Source of the DNA: Gammaproteobacteria bacterium
Lineage (GTDB): Bacteria; Pseudomonadota; Gammaproteobacteria; Pseudomonadales; Halomonadaceae
Assembly (NCBI GenBank): GCA_023485185.1
Contig: JAMCZP010000124.1
Location: forward strand, 1 to 5,952
Length of the DNA: 5,952 nucleotides
Direction: 5' to 3'
Positions 1 through 5,529 of this stretch are shown in pieces (the first letter of the stretch is position 1; every line of letters begins with the position of its first letter). The notes under the pieces were generated by a model. It had not been told where the DNA came from. It did no database searches and worked only from the letters and a program-made list of their open reading frames with translations. A program made the translations under genes and the position numbers.

Positions 1-96
1 TTCTGATGCTTTGGCTAGCGCGTTCTGAACCGCTTCCTCGATACCTTTCTCAGAAGATCCGGTTAGTTCTACATGCTTGTAGGTGTGATGACTCAT
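1..96 (-). CDS. Dodecin family flavin-binding protein (5' part only)
   Basis: Only the first 32 codons lie in the window and the gene continues past the left edge. The translation begins [18 protein letters not shown] and goes on through [13 protein letters not shown]. This is the typical dodecin start: a first beta strand ([10 protein letters not shown]) followed by the amphipathic helix ([12 protein letters not shown]). Dodecins are proteins of about 65-75 residues that form hollow dodecamers and store or buffer flavins (riboflavin, FMN or lumichrome) in the cytoplasm. The flavin-stacking tryptophan would lie just beyond the window edge, so it cannot be checked. The start at 96 is supported by an AGGAG ribosome binding site at 106..102, five bases upstream. 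It follows rsmB on the same strand after 48 bp, but a terminator-like hairpin lies between them, so separate expression is likely. The family call rests on N-terminal similarity alone. Confidence 0.85.
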   Translation of the reverse strand, partial: MSHHTYKHVELTGSSEKGIEEAVQNALAKASE

Positions 97-114
97 GATG
101 TCTCCTTCCTTGTC

Positions 115-154
115 AAAAATTCACTGCCCGCTATCAGGTGCTGTTTAGGCAGTG
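115..154 (-). terminator. Putative Rho-independent terminator after rsmB
   Basis: On the minus strand a perfect 7-bp stem, CACTGCC (154..148) with GGCAGTG (128..122), encloses a 19-base loop. It is followed at once by AATTTTT (121..115). The 5' arm is the last two rsmB codons plus one base, so the rsmB stop codon sits at the edge of the loop. The short stem and long loop make it weaker than a classic terminator, but the T-tract is in the right place. It ends just before the dodecin ribosome binding site. Confidence 0.55.
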
Positions 155-1482
155 CGCTTCTCTAGTCTGGCATAAAAAAAGCCGTCGTGACTGCTCTGTG
201 CTGGAAACAATTGACGCCCTGCGCCGCTGACGATGCCCCAGGCCACATCGTTAGGCGTGGTGACATGCGCGTTCGGCGTGCGGGCAAGAAATGCTTCAAT
301 CTGCTCACTGTTCTCTTCAGGCAGTACGGAGCAGGTGGCGTAGAGCAGGGTGCCGCCTTCGCGTAGCATTGGCCAGAGATTATCTAGTAGCTGGCGCTGA
401 AGCTTGGCAAGCGGACGGATATCATCTTTGCGGCGCAGCTTTTTGATATCCGGATGGCGACGTATCACCCCGGTGCCGGAGCAAGGCGCATCCAGCAGAA
501 TGGCATCAAATGGCGTGCCGCTCCACCAGTCGCGCACGGTCGCATCAGCGTGCTGGAGTGTCGCCTCAATGCCTAACCGGCTGAGGGTGTCCTCCACCCT
601 AGCCAAGCGCTGATTGTCGCTATCGATAGCAGTAAGGTTGATATCAAACTGCTCCAATAAATGAGCGGTTTTACCGCCAGGCGCACAGCAAGCATCCAAG
701 ACGTGCGCGCCGGGGCGTGGTGCGAGCGCGGGGCCTAGTAGCGCAGCCGATAGCTGAGCGGCCTCGTCTTGAACACTAACGTGACCCTCTTCAAAACCAG
801 GCAGTGCGGTCACGTCGCAGGGCGTTTCCAGTGTAATCGCATCGGGTGCATGGGGGCATAATTGGCCGTTCAACCCCTGTTCGGTGAGCATGCCCAAATA
901 AGCTTCACGGTCGTTGAAACGCTGATTCACCCTTAGTGTCATCGGACCGGCGTGGTTGTTGGCTTCAATAATATCGCGCCACTGTTCCGGCCACGCCTGA
1001 CGCAGTGCGTTAAGTAGCCAGGGAGGATGCTCTAGCGCCACGCTCTCATCCCGATCAACCTGGACCTGGAGAGCTTCGGATTCGCGCTGCAGACGGCGTA
1101 AACAGCCGTTCAACACTCGCGTCGCCCACTCTTTGCCGAGTAGACGAGCAGCGCCGGCGGTTTCGCCCACCGCTGCGTGGGCGGGAATACGCATATACAG
1201 CAGTTGGTAGATACCGACTAACAACAGCGCCTGAACATCATTGTCGCGCTTCTTAAACGGCTGCTTCAGTAGTGCGCCCGCCAAGGCCTCAAGACGCGGT
1301 AAACGACGGCAGGTACCGAAGCAAAGCTCTTTGAGCAGTCCGCGGTCGCGGGCCACCACGCTGTGCTCATCTAACCCGGCTAGTGAGCCTTGGTCGCTAA
1401 GTACCGGCGCTAGCGCACGCGCAGCAGCGGCGCGTACTTCTTGGCCACTGCCTGCGTTCTGTGAGGGGCGTTTTTGACTCAT
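145..1482 (-). CDS. rsmB: 16S rRNA (cytosine(967)-C5)-methyltransferase RsmB
   Basis: This 445-residue enzyme transfers a methyl group from S-adenosylmethionine to C5 of cytosine 967 in 16S rRNA. E. coli RsmB (Fmu/Sun) is about 429 residues, so the length is normal. An N-terminal NusB-like RNA-binding domain covers roughly residues 14-150 (ARDRGLLKELCFGTCRR at 44-60 and the helical stretch ending at VLNGCLRRL). The C-terminal Rossmann methyltransferase domain has the SAM loop DACCAPGGKT at 263-272. DAPCSGTGV at 331-339 carries the conserved Cys334, and YATCSVLPEEN at 381-391 carries the catalytic nucleophile Cys384. The ending DGFFYARLEK is also typical. The start codon overlaps the fmt stop as ATGA (1482..1479), and an AAGGA at 1495..1491 lies 8 bases upstream. 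It is the last gene of def-fmt-rsmB. No residue known to be critical is missing. Confidence 0.97.
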   Translation of the reverse strand: MSQKRPSQNAGSGQEVRAAAARALAPVLSDQGSLAGLDEHSVVARDRGLLKELCFGTCRRLPRLEALAGALLKQPFKKRDNDVQALLLVGIYQLLYMRIPAHAAVGETAGAARLLGKEWATRVLNGCLRRLQRESEALQVQVDRDESVALEHPPWLLNALRQAWPEQWRDIIEANNHAGPMTLRVNQRFNDREAYLGMLTEQGLNGQLCPHAPDAITLETPCDVTALPGFEEGHVSVQDEAAQLSAALLGPALAPRPGAHVLDACCAPGGKTAHLLEQFDINLTAIDSDNQRLARVEDTLSRLGIEATLQHADATVRDWWSGTPFDAILLDAPCSGTGVIRRHPDIKKLRRKDDIRPLAKLQRQLLDNLWPMLREGGTLLYATCSVLPEENSEQIEAFLARTPNAHVTTPNDVAWGIVSGAGRQLFPAQSSHDGFFYARLEKRTA

Positions 1483-2471
1483 GGTGTGTTTCCTTCGCTG
1501 GCCTGTGCCACGGCTGAACCAAGGCGATTGCCGGTGGCAAGGCGCGCGTGGCGCGCATTAAGTAGATCACGTACCGCCATGGCTTTTCCGCCGGGCAGTT
1601 GCGCGCTGGTGACACACAAAACATCGCGGCCCTCTTTCCCGCAGGCAATCCGTAGGTGATCATCGCCGTGGTCTAGTAGCGTGCCAGGGACGCAAGCAGG
1701 GTGTTGCCCCTCTTCTACGCTGGCCATTAGCAATCGAAGACGGTCATCGCCTAGCGCGCACCAGGCAACTGGCCAAGGGTTAAAAGCGCGAATCTTACTG
1801 GCTAACAAATGCGCTGGCTGTTCAAAATCAAGCTCGGCTTCTGCTTTACTGAGCTTGGCGGCATAGGTCACGCCCTCTTCGGGCTGAGGGGTAGCGTCAA
1901 CGGACCCTGCGGCGAGAGTATCCAGCACGTTGATTAGTGCATTAGCACCTTGAATCGCCAGCCGGTCGTGCAAGTCACCGCCGGTAGTGCGCTGCGTAAT
2001 GGGCGTGCGCACCTCTGAAAGCATGGCGCCGGTATCCAGGCCTGCATCCATCTGCATAATGGTCACACCCGATACGCTATCGCCCGCCTCAATGGCGCGC
2101 TGAATCGGCGCCGCGCCACGCCAACGGGGCAGCAGAGAGGCGTGCACGTTAATGCAGCCCAGCCGTGGTGTATCGAGCACGGCTTGGGGAAGCAGCAGTC
2201 CATAAGCCACAACGACCATAATGTCCGCATTAAGCGCGGCCAGTTCGGCTTGAGCTGCCGACTCTTTTAGCGTCTGGGGCTGATAGACTGGTAAAGCGTG
2301 CTCCATGGCCAACTGTTTGACGGGGCTGGGCGTTAGCTTGCGGCCGCGACCAGCGGGACGGTCGGGCTGGGTATACACCGCCGCCACCTCGTGCTGGCTC
2401 TCCAGCAGGGCGGCCAAACTTGAAGCGGCGAATTCAGGCGTGCCGGCAAAAACAACGCGCAATCGTGACAT
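1479..2471 (-). CDS. fmt: Methionyl-tRNA formyltransferase
   Basis: Fmt formylates the methionine on initiator tRNA using 10-formyltetrahydrofolate, making fMet-tRNA for translation initiation in the cytoplasm. The protein has 330 residues, against about 315 in E. coli. The N-terminal Rossmann domain starts with RVVFAGTPEFA (5-15). The basic loop GRGRKLTPSPVK (41-52) matches the tRNA-acceptor insertion of the family. The catalytic set is present: Asn108 and His110 in CINVHASLLPRWRGAAPIQ (106-124) and Asp146 in MDAGLDTGAM (141-150). The C-terminal OB-like tRNA-binding domain runs from about 205 to 312 and includes KIRAFNPWP (226-234). The start gives the usual N-terminus, but only a weak AGGT about 12 bases upstream can serve as ribosome binding site. 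The gene follows def after a 59-bp pyrimidine-rich gap and overlaps rsmB by 4 bp, so these genes are probably co-transcribed and rsmB translation coupled to fmt. The last 15 or so residues extend past the usual end of the family. Confidence 0.97.
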   Translation of the reverse strand: MSRLRVVFAGTPEFAASSLAALLESQHEVAAVYTQPDRPAGRGRKLTPSPVKQLAMEHALPVYQPQTLKESAAQAELAALNADIMVVVAYGLLLPQAVLDTPRLGCINVHASLLPRWRGAAPIQRAIEAGDSVSGVTIMQMDAGLDTGAMLSEVRTPITQRTTGGDLHDRLAIQGANALINVLDTLAAGSVDATPQPEEGVTYAAKLSKAEAELDFEQPAHLLASKIRAFNPWPVAWCALGDDRLRLLMASVEEGQHPACVPGTLLDHGDDHLRIACGKEGRDVLCVTSAQLPGGKAMAVRDLLNARHARLATGNRLGSAVAQASEGNTP

Positions 2472-2530
2472 ATAGAGATGGCTACCTGGCGTATCTGTAA
2501 AGTAAGTAGAAAAAGCAACTAGAAAAAGGC
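2472..2530 (-). promoter_or_regulatory. Pyrimidine-rich def-fmt gap with a 9-base direct repeat
   Basis: In the mRNA sense (minus strand) this 59-base gap contains CTTTTTCTA twice, at 2528..2520 and 2515..2507, within a nearly all-pyrimidine stretch just after the def stop codon. fmt lacks a well-placed Shine-Dalgarno sequence. A U-rich leader could help ribosomal protein S1 recruit the ribosome; that role is inference from general knowledge. No stem typical of a terminator precedes the T-runs, so I read the gap as internal to the operon. Confidence 0.35.
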
Positions 2531-3043
2531 TTAGGCGTCCTGGATCTGCTTATGGCGCTTCTGCATCTTCTTGAGAATGCGGTTGCGCTTAAGCGGCGAC
2601 AAGTAGTCCACAAACAGCACGCCTTCCAGATGGTCATACTCATGCTGAATACAGTGCGCCAGCAAACCATCCGCCTCTAGTTCGTAGGCATCGCCATTAC
2701 GATCCAGTGCGTTGAGCTGCACTTTAAGATAGCGCGGCACTTCGGCGTAATACTCAGGGATCGAAAGGCAGCCTTCCGAAAGCGGCTCTTTTTCATCACC
2801 AATCGGCGTGTAGCGTGGATTGATGAGCACCAGCGGCTGGGAGTTATCGTCGCTGACATCCATGACGACAACGCGGCGATGGACATCGATCTGGGTGGCG
2901 GCTAGACCGATACCACGGGCGTCGTACATGGTCTCCAGCATATCGTCGACGAGCTTGCGTACCTCATCGTCAACGGTTTCCACCGCAGCTGCCTTGGTGC
3001 GCAGGCGCTCATCGGGGAATTCAAGAATAGGAAGTTTGGCCAT
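2531..3043 (-). CDS. def: Peptide deformylase
   Basis: Def removes the N-formyl group from the initiator methionine of new polypeptides at the ribosome exit, the step that must precede methionine aminopeptidase. The 170-residue length matches E. coli Def (about 169). All three metal-site motifs are present: GIGLAATQ at 44-51, EGCLSIP at 90-96 with metal ligand Cys92, and QHEYDHLEG at 133-141 with ligands His134 and His138 and catalytic Glu135. The lysine- and arginine-rich C-terminal helix ([15 protein letters not shown]) resembles the ribosome-binding tail of the E. coli enzyme. The start gives the standard N-terminus ([15 protein letters not shown]). The only Shine-Dalgarno candidate is GGTGA, about 10 bases upstream. 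It is the first gene of def-fmt-rsmB and is divergent from the LysM gene. The call is firm. Confidence 0.98.
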   Translation of the reverse strand: MAKLPILEFPDERLRTKAAAVETVDDEVRKLVDDMLETMYDARGIGLAATQIDVHRRVVVMDVSDDNSQPLVLINPRYTPIGDEKEPLSEGCLSIPEYYAEVPRYLKVQLNALDRNGDAYELEADGLLAHCIQHEYDHLEGVLFVDYLSPLKRNRILKKMQKRHKQIQDA

Positions 3044-3058
3044 GGCGTTACAATCACC

Positions 3059-3086
3059 GTTATGCTGATTCTGAAAATTAAGTCAA
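3059..3086 (-). promoter_or_regulatory. Candidate sigma-70 promoter of def-fmt-rsmB
   Basis: On the minus strand TTGACT (3086..3081, 5 of 6 to TTGACA) and CATAAC (3064..3059, 4 of 6 to TATAAT) are separated by 16 bases. Transcription would start near 3052, leaving a leader of only about 9 bases before the def ATG. An alternative lies further upstream: TTGACA at 3150..3145 with CATAAA at 3125..3120 and a long 19-base spacer, which would give a leader of about 70 bases including the hairpin at 3088-3115. The choice between them cannot be made from sequence. Confidence 0.4.
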
Positions 3087-3201
3087 GCTAGGTAGCGTTA
3101 AGGGGCGCTGCCTAGGTACTTTATGATGGGTCACTATATCATGCTGTCAACGTTTCTGGGCATGTGCGCAGGGTAGACTAGCCACATAATCATCAGCATA
3201 A
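3060..3201. repeat. 10-bp inverted repeat spanning the divergent promoter region
   Basis: TTATGCTGAT at 3060-3069 is the exact reverse complement of ATCAGCATAA at 3192-3201. Each arm therefore reads ATCAGCATAA toward its own gene (def on the left, the LysM gene on the right). The CATAA part of each arm falls where a -10 box is expected. The arms may simply be two copies of the same promoter element, or sites for a shared regulator. The 122-base spacing argues against a hairpin role. Confidence 0.5.
3088..3115. other. 10-bp hairpin between the divergent promoters
   Basis: CTAGGTAGCG (3088-3097) pairs with CGCTGCCTAG (3106-3115) around an 8-base loop. The one imperfect pair (3093/3110) is a G-U wobble if the plus strand is transcribed and an A-C mismatch on the minus strand. 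No T-tract follows on the plus strand, so it does not look like a terminator in that direction. It could be a DNA operator, or a 5' stem-loop in a def mRNA started from the upstream promoter candidate. Confidence 0.4.
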
Positions 3202-3202
3202 A
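3174..3202 (+). promoter_or_regulatory. Candidate sigma-70 promoter of the LysM gene
   Basis: TAGACT (3174-3179, 4 of 6) and CATAAA (3197-3202, 4 of 6) are separated by 17 bases. This mirrors the TTGACT-16-CATAAC layout on the def side. Transcription would start near 3209, giving a leader of about 28 bases that contains the strong ribosome binding site of the 3237 start. CATAAT at 3185-3190 is an alternative -10 but has no recognisable -35. Confidence 0.35.
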
Positions 3203-3224
3203 AATGGCACTTATGCTTCATATT

Positions 3225-3239
3225 AGGGAGAGCAAAATG
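3225..3239 (+). promoter_or_regulatory. Ribosome binding site that fixes the LysM gene start at 3237
   Basis: AGGGAGAG (3225-3232) ends 4 bases before the ATG at 3237. No such sequence precedes the in-frame ATGs at 3204 or 3213. Starting at 3237 also removes 11 residues that would otherwise precede a clean signal peptide. Confidence 0.8.
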
Positions 3240-4286
3240 GCAGCGAAGCTACGCGCCTATCGGGGGGCTCTAAGTGGTTTGCTGCTGAGTGCAGTAATGC
3301 TGGTAAGCACTGATACAACCGCGTGGGAGCGGCTGCGTAGCGATGCACCTGAACGTTATCAGGTGGTGTCAGGAGACACTCTGTGGGGAATTGCTGGGCG
3401 TTTTTTGCATGCCCCATGGCAGTGGCCGCAGCTATGGCGGGATAACCCCCAGATTAATAATCCGCATCTGATTTACCCTGGCGATGTGCTGGTGCTAAGC
3501 GACTGCCAAGGCACGCCCTGCTTAGCGCTAGAGCGCGGTCAAAACGTAGTAAAGCTTTCGCCGCAGATGCGCACCCTGCCGCATCGTGAGGCCATCGCGC
3601 CGATCCCCATGGAGGTAGCCCAGGCGTTTCTACGCGAGCATCGCGTTGTCGATGACGCAGAGGATTTACAGGAGTTGGCCTACGTGGTGGCTGGTGATGA
3701 TCGGCGCTTAATCAGCGGTGCAGGGGATCGGCTATACGTGCGGGGCGATGTGCCCGAACGTGGCCAAGTGGGGATTTATCGCCAGTCTGAGGCTTATCAA
3801 GCGATGGATGGCACGCCGCTTGGCTTAGAGTTGATTAACGTGGGAGCTGCCCGGTATGTCAGCAGTGAAGGCGATATTGCCCAGCTTGAGGTGCTGAGCT
3901 CTCATCAGGAAGTGCGTATTAACGATATTATTCTGCCGTTGGAGGAGCGTGAGCTCAACAGTGAGTTCATGCCACGTGCTCCGTTAAATGCAGTTGAGGG
4001 GCATATTATTGCTGTACCTGGCGGTGTGCGCTTTATTGGCCGTTTCCAAATTGTCACCCTGGATCTTGGTACCCTGGATGGCTTACAAGCAGGTCATGTG
4101 CTGCGGGTCAATCAACAAGGGGAGCTCATCAATGACCCACGTACTCAGGAGCTGGTGCAGCTACCCAGCACTGAAGCGGGCATTGTCATGGTATTTAAGC
4201 CTTATGATCACATCAGTTACGCATTGGTAATGCAGGCATCGCGGGTGCTGGAAATGGGTGACCAAGTACATTCGCCAGCTCACTAA
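3237..4286 (+). CDS. tsaP: Exported LysM-domain protein, TsaP-like (type IV pilus secretin associated)
   Basis: The protein has 349 residues from the chosen start. An N-terminal signal peptide has basic residues K4, R6 and R9, a hydrophobic core at about 10-23 and a likely cleavage after TTA at 29, so it should be periplasmic. One LysM peptidoglycan-binding domain spans about 41-87 (YQVVSGDTLWGIAGRF, then NPHLIYPGDVLVL). The only two cysteines, Cys90 and Cys95 (CQGTPC), follow it and could form a disulfide. The motif IAPIPMEVAQAFL (120-132) and a C-terminal FlgT_C-like domain at about 262-345 (GLQAGHVLRV, ending EMGDQV) match the TsaP family. In Neisseria and Myxococcus, TsaP anchors the pilus secretin PilQ to peptidoglycan. 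The locus between def and dprA is also, from memory, that of the Pseudomonas homologue PA0020. A role in pili here is inferred; no pilus gene is in the window. A longer form starting at 3204 is possible but has no ribosome binding site. Confidence 0.85.
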   Translation: MAAKLRAYRGALSGLLLSAVMLVSTDTTAWERLRSDAPERYQVVSGDTLWGIAGRFLHAPWQWPQLWRDNPQINNPHLIYPGDVLVLSDCQGTPCLALERGQNVVKLSPQMRTLPHREAIAPIPMEVAQAFLREHRVVDDAEDLQELAYVVAGDDRRLISGAGDRLYVRGDVPERGQVGIYRQSEAYQAMDGTPLGLELINVGAARYVSSEGDIAQLEVLSSHQEVRINDIILPLEERELNSEFMPRAPLNAVEGHIIAVPGGVRFIGRFQIVTLDLGTLDGLQAGHVLRVNQQGELINDPRTQELVQLPSTEAGIVMVFKPYDHISYALVMQASRVLEMGDQVHSPAH

Positions 4287-4297
4287 CGATGCTGTTA

Positions 4298-4325
4298 TTG
4301 AAACGTCTAGTAAAACGGCTATTAA
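4298..4325 (+). promoter_or_regulatory. Weak candidate promoter for dprA-tsaC
   Basis: In the AT-rich 72-bp gap after the LysM gene, TTGAAA (4298-4303, 5 of 6) and TATTAA (4320-4325, 4 of 6) are 16 bases apart. No terminator is seen after the LysM gene, so dprA could also be read through from it. AT-rich DNA produces such matches by chance. Confidence 0.3.
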
Positions 4326-4358
4326 AACAGATAGAAAATACGCTAAACAGGAGGCGAT

Positions 4359-5489
4359 ATGGACGCCAAGGAGTGGCTGGTGGTCAATGCGTTGCCCGGT
4401 ATGGGCGCGTTGCGAATAGCGCAGTTGATTGCTCGCCAGCCTCAGTGGCCAGAAGGTTGGTTGGCCGCACTACCTAGTCGTGCGGCCAACGAATTGCGCC
4501 TATGGCTAGAACACCCTACTCGGAGTCCGTTGCAGGAGTCTGTTAATGAGACGCTGACTTGGCAGCAGCAGGCGCCAGGACGCCATGTGCTGCATCGCGA
4601 TCACCCCGCTTGGCCTGCGCTGTTAAATGAGCTACCCGACCCGCCCGTGGTGCTGTGGGCACAAGGTGATCTTGAGGCGCTTGAAGGGCCTAAACTTGCC
4701 ATGGTGGGAACCCGAAAACCTACCGGGGAAGGCACCCACAATGCCCAAAGCTTTGCCCGTGAAATGGTGCGCCGGGGCTGGTGTATTGTCAGTGGCATGG
4801 CCTTGGGAGTTGATGGTGTCGCACAGCGGGCCGCGTTAAGCGCTGGCGGTAGCACGATCGCCGTGCTTGGCTGCGGCGTGGATGTGATTTATCCCGCTTC
4901 GCACCGCGACCTGCACGAACAGCTCAGCCGACAGCCTGGCGGGCTGCTGTTATCGGAACATCCGCCTGGAACCGTGGCCCGACCCGCGTTTTTTCCACGC
5001 CGCAATAGAATTGTGACTGGTCTATCTCTTGGCACACTGGTGGTCGAGGCGACTGAAAAAAGCGGCTCGCTGGTTAGCGCACGGCTCACCTTAGAGCAAA
5101 ATCGTGAGCTGTTTGTGCTGCCCGGTTCACTGCATAACGTGCAGGCTCGCGGCTGCCTGGCACTGCTGCGCCAGGGGGCTGCGCATCTGGTGTGTAGCGC
5201 CGACGATATCATCGCCGACCTGGGGCACTGGGCAGGTGAGTTTATTGCACCCGATAGTGGTCTTAGCAGCACTGAACGCAATGTTGTGTCTCCAACGGTT
5301 CAAACTCCACCCGAGCCACTGCCCGATACGTTACTGAACACATTGTCAGCAACACCGACGCCGATTGATCTGCTGGTGCAGACCACCGGCGTATCAGTGA
5401 GTGACTGCCAGCAGCGCTTACTGATGCTTGAATTAGATGGTTGGGTTACCCAGCAGGCGGGAGGCTGGGTACGGCTGCCGCGGCCATGA
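4359..5489 (+). CDS. dprA: DNA-processing protein DprA (Smf)
   Basis: DprA binds single-stranded DNA entering by natural transformation and loads RecA on it in the cytoplasm. The gene is also kept in bacteria not known to be competent. The 376-residue length is usual for proteobacteria. An N-terminal helical SAM-like region (about 1-75, LPGMG at 12-16) is followed by the Rossmann-like DNA-binding core at about 112-282. The core has MVGTRKPTGEG (115-125), SGMALGVDG (145-153), GCGVDVIYP (171-179), FFPRRNRIVTGLS (211-223) and EKSGSLVSARLTLEQNRELFVLPGS (233-257). A linker rich in proline and threonine leads to a C-terminal winged helix at about 330-374 (TPIDLLVQTTG, then LLMLELDGWVTQQAGGWVRL). 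Position 156 is Gln where the family motif GIDxxAH usually has His. The start has an excellent AGGAGG at 4349-4354. tsaC follows after 40 bp, probably in the same transcript. Confidence 0.97.
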   Translation: MDAKEWLVVNALPGMGALRIAQLIARQPQWPEGWLAALPSRAANELRLWLEHPTRSPLQESVNETLTWQQQAPGRHVLHRDHPAWPALLNELPDPPVVLWAQGDLEALEGPKLAMVGTRKPTGEGTHNAQSFAREMVRRGWCIVSGMALGVDGVAQRAALSAGGSTIAVLGCGVDVIYPASHRDLHEQLSRQPGGLLLSEHPPGTVARPAFFPRRNRIVTGLSLGTLVVEATEKSGSLVSARLTLEQNRELFVLPGSLHNVQARGCLALLRQGAAHLVCSADDIIADLGHWAGEFIAPDSGLSSTERNVVSPTVQTPPEPLPDTLLNTLSATPTPIDLLVQTTGVSVSDCQQRLLMLELDGWVTQQAGGWVRLPRP

Positions 5490-5529
5490 TAGGATGCGGA
5501 CATATTCGCCCTGCCGGTGAGGAGAGACA

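Noticed and set aside
111..116. TTGACA on the minus strand as a -35 box for dodecin
   Set aside because: A correctly spaced -10 would fall at the dodecin start codon and reads GAGTCA, which is not a -10 sequence.
172..181. Run of seven T's in rsmB (minus strand) as a possible slippage or frameshift site
   Set aside because: The reading frame encodes the expected GFFYARLEK ending of RsmB without any shift, so no frameshift is needed.
1397..1663. 88-codon minus-strand ORF across the fmt-rsmB junction
   Set aside because: It is in another frame from both fmt and rsmB, which explain the region fully, and it has no recognisable domain.
4289..4477. Small plus-strand ORF starting with a cationic amphipathic stretch (MLLLKRLVKRLLKQ)
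   Set aside because: It has no ribosome binding site, starts right after the LysM stop codon and mostly overlaps dprA in another frame. The AAA/CTA-rich start reflects the AT-rich gap.
4889..5281. 130-codon minus-strand ORF inside dprA
   Set aside because: It lies wholly within a clear dprA coding region. The translation is rich in serine, arginine and cysteine with no recognisable domain, which is typical of an antisense shadow.
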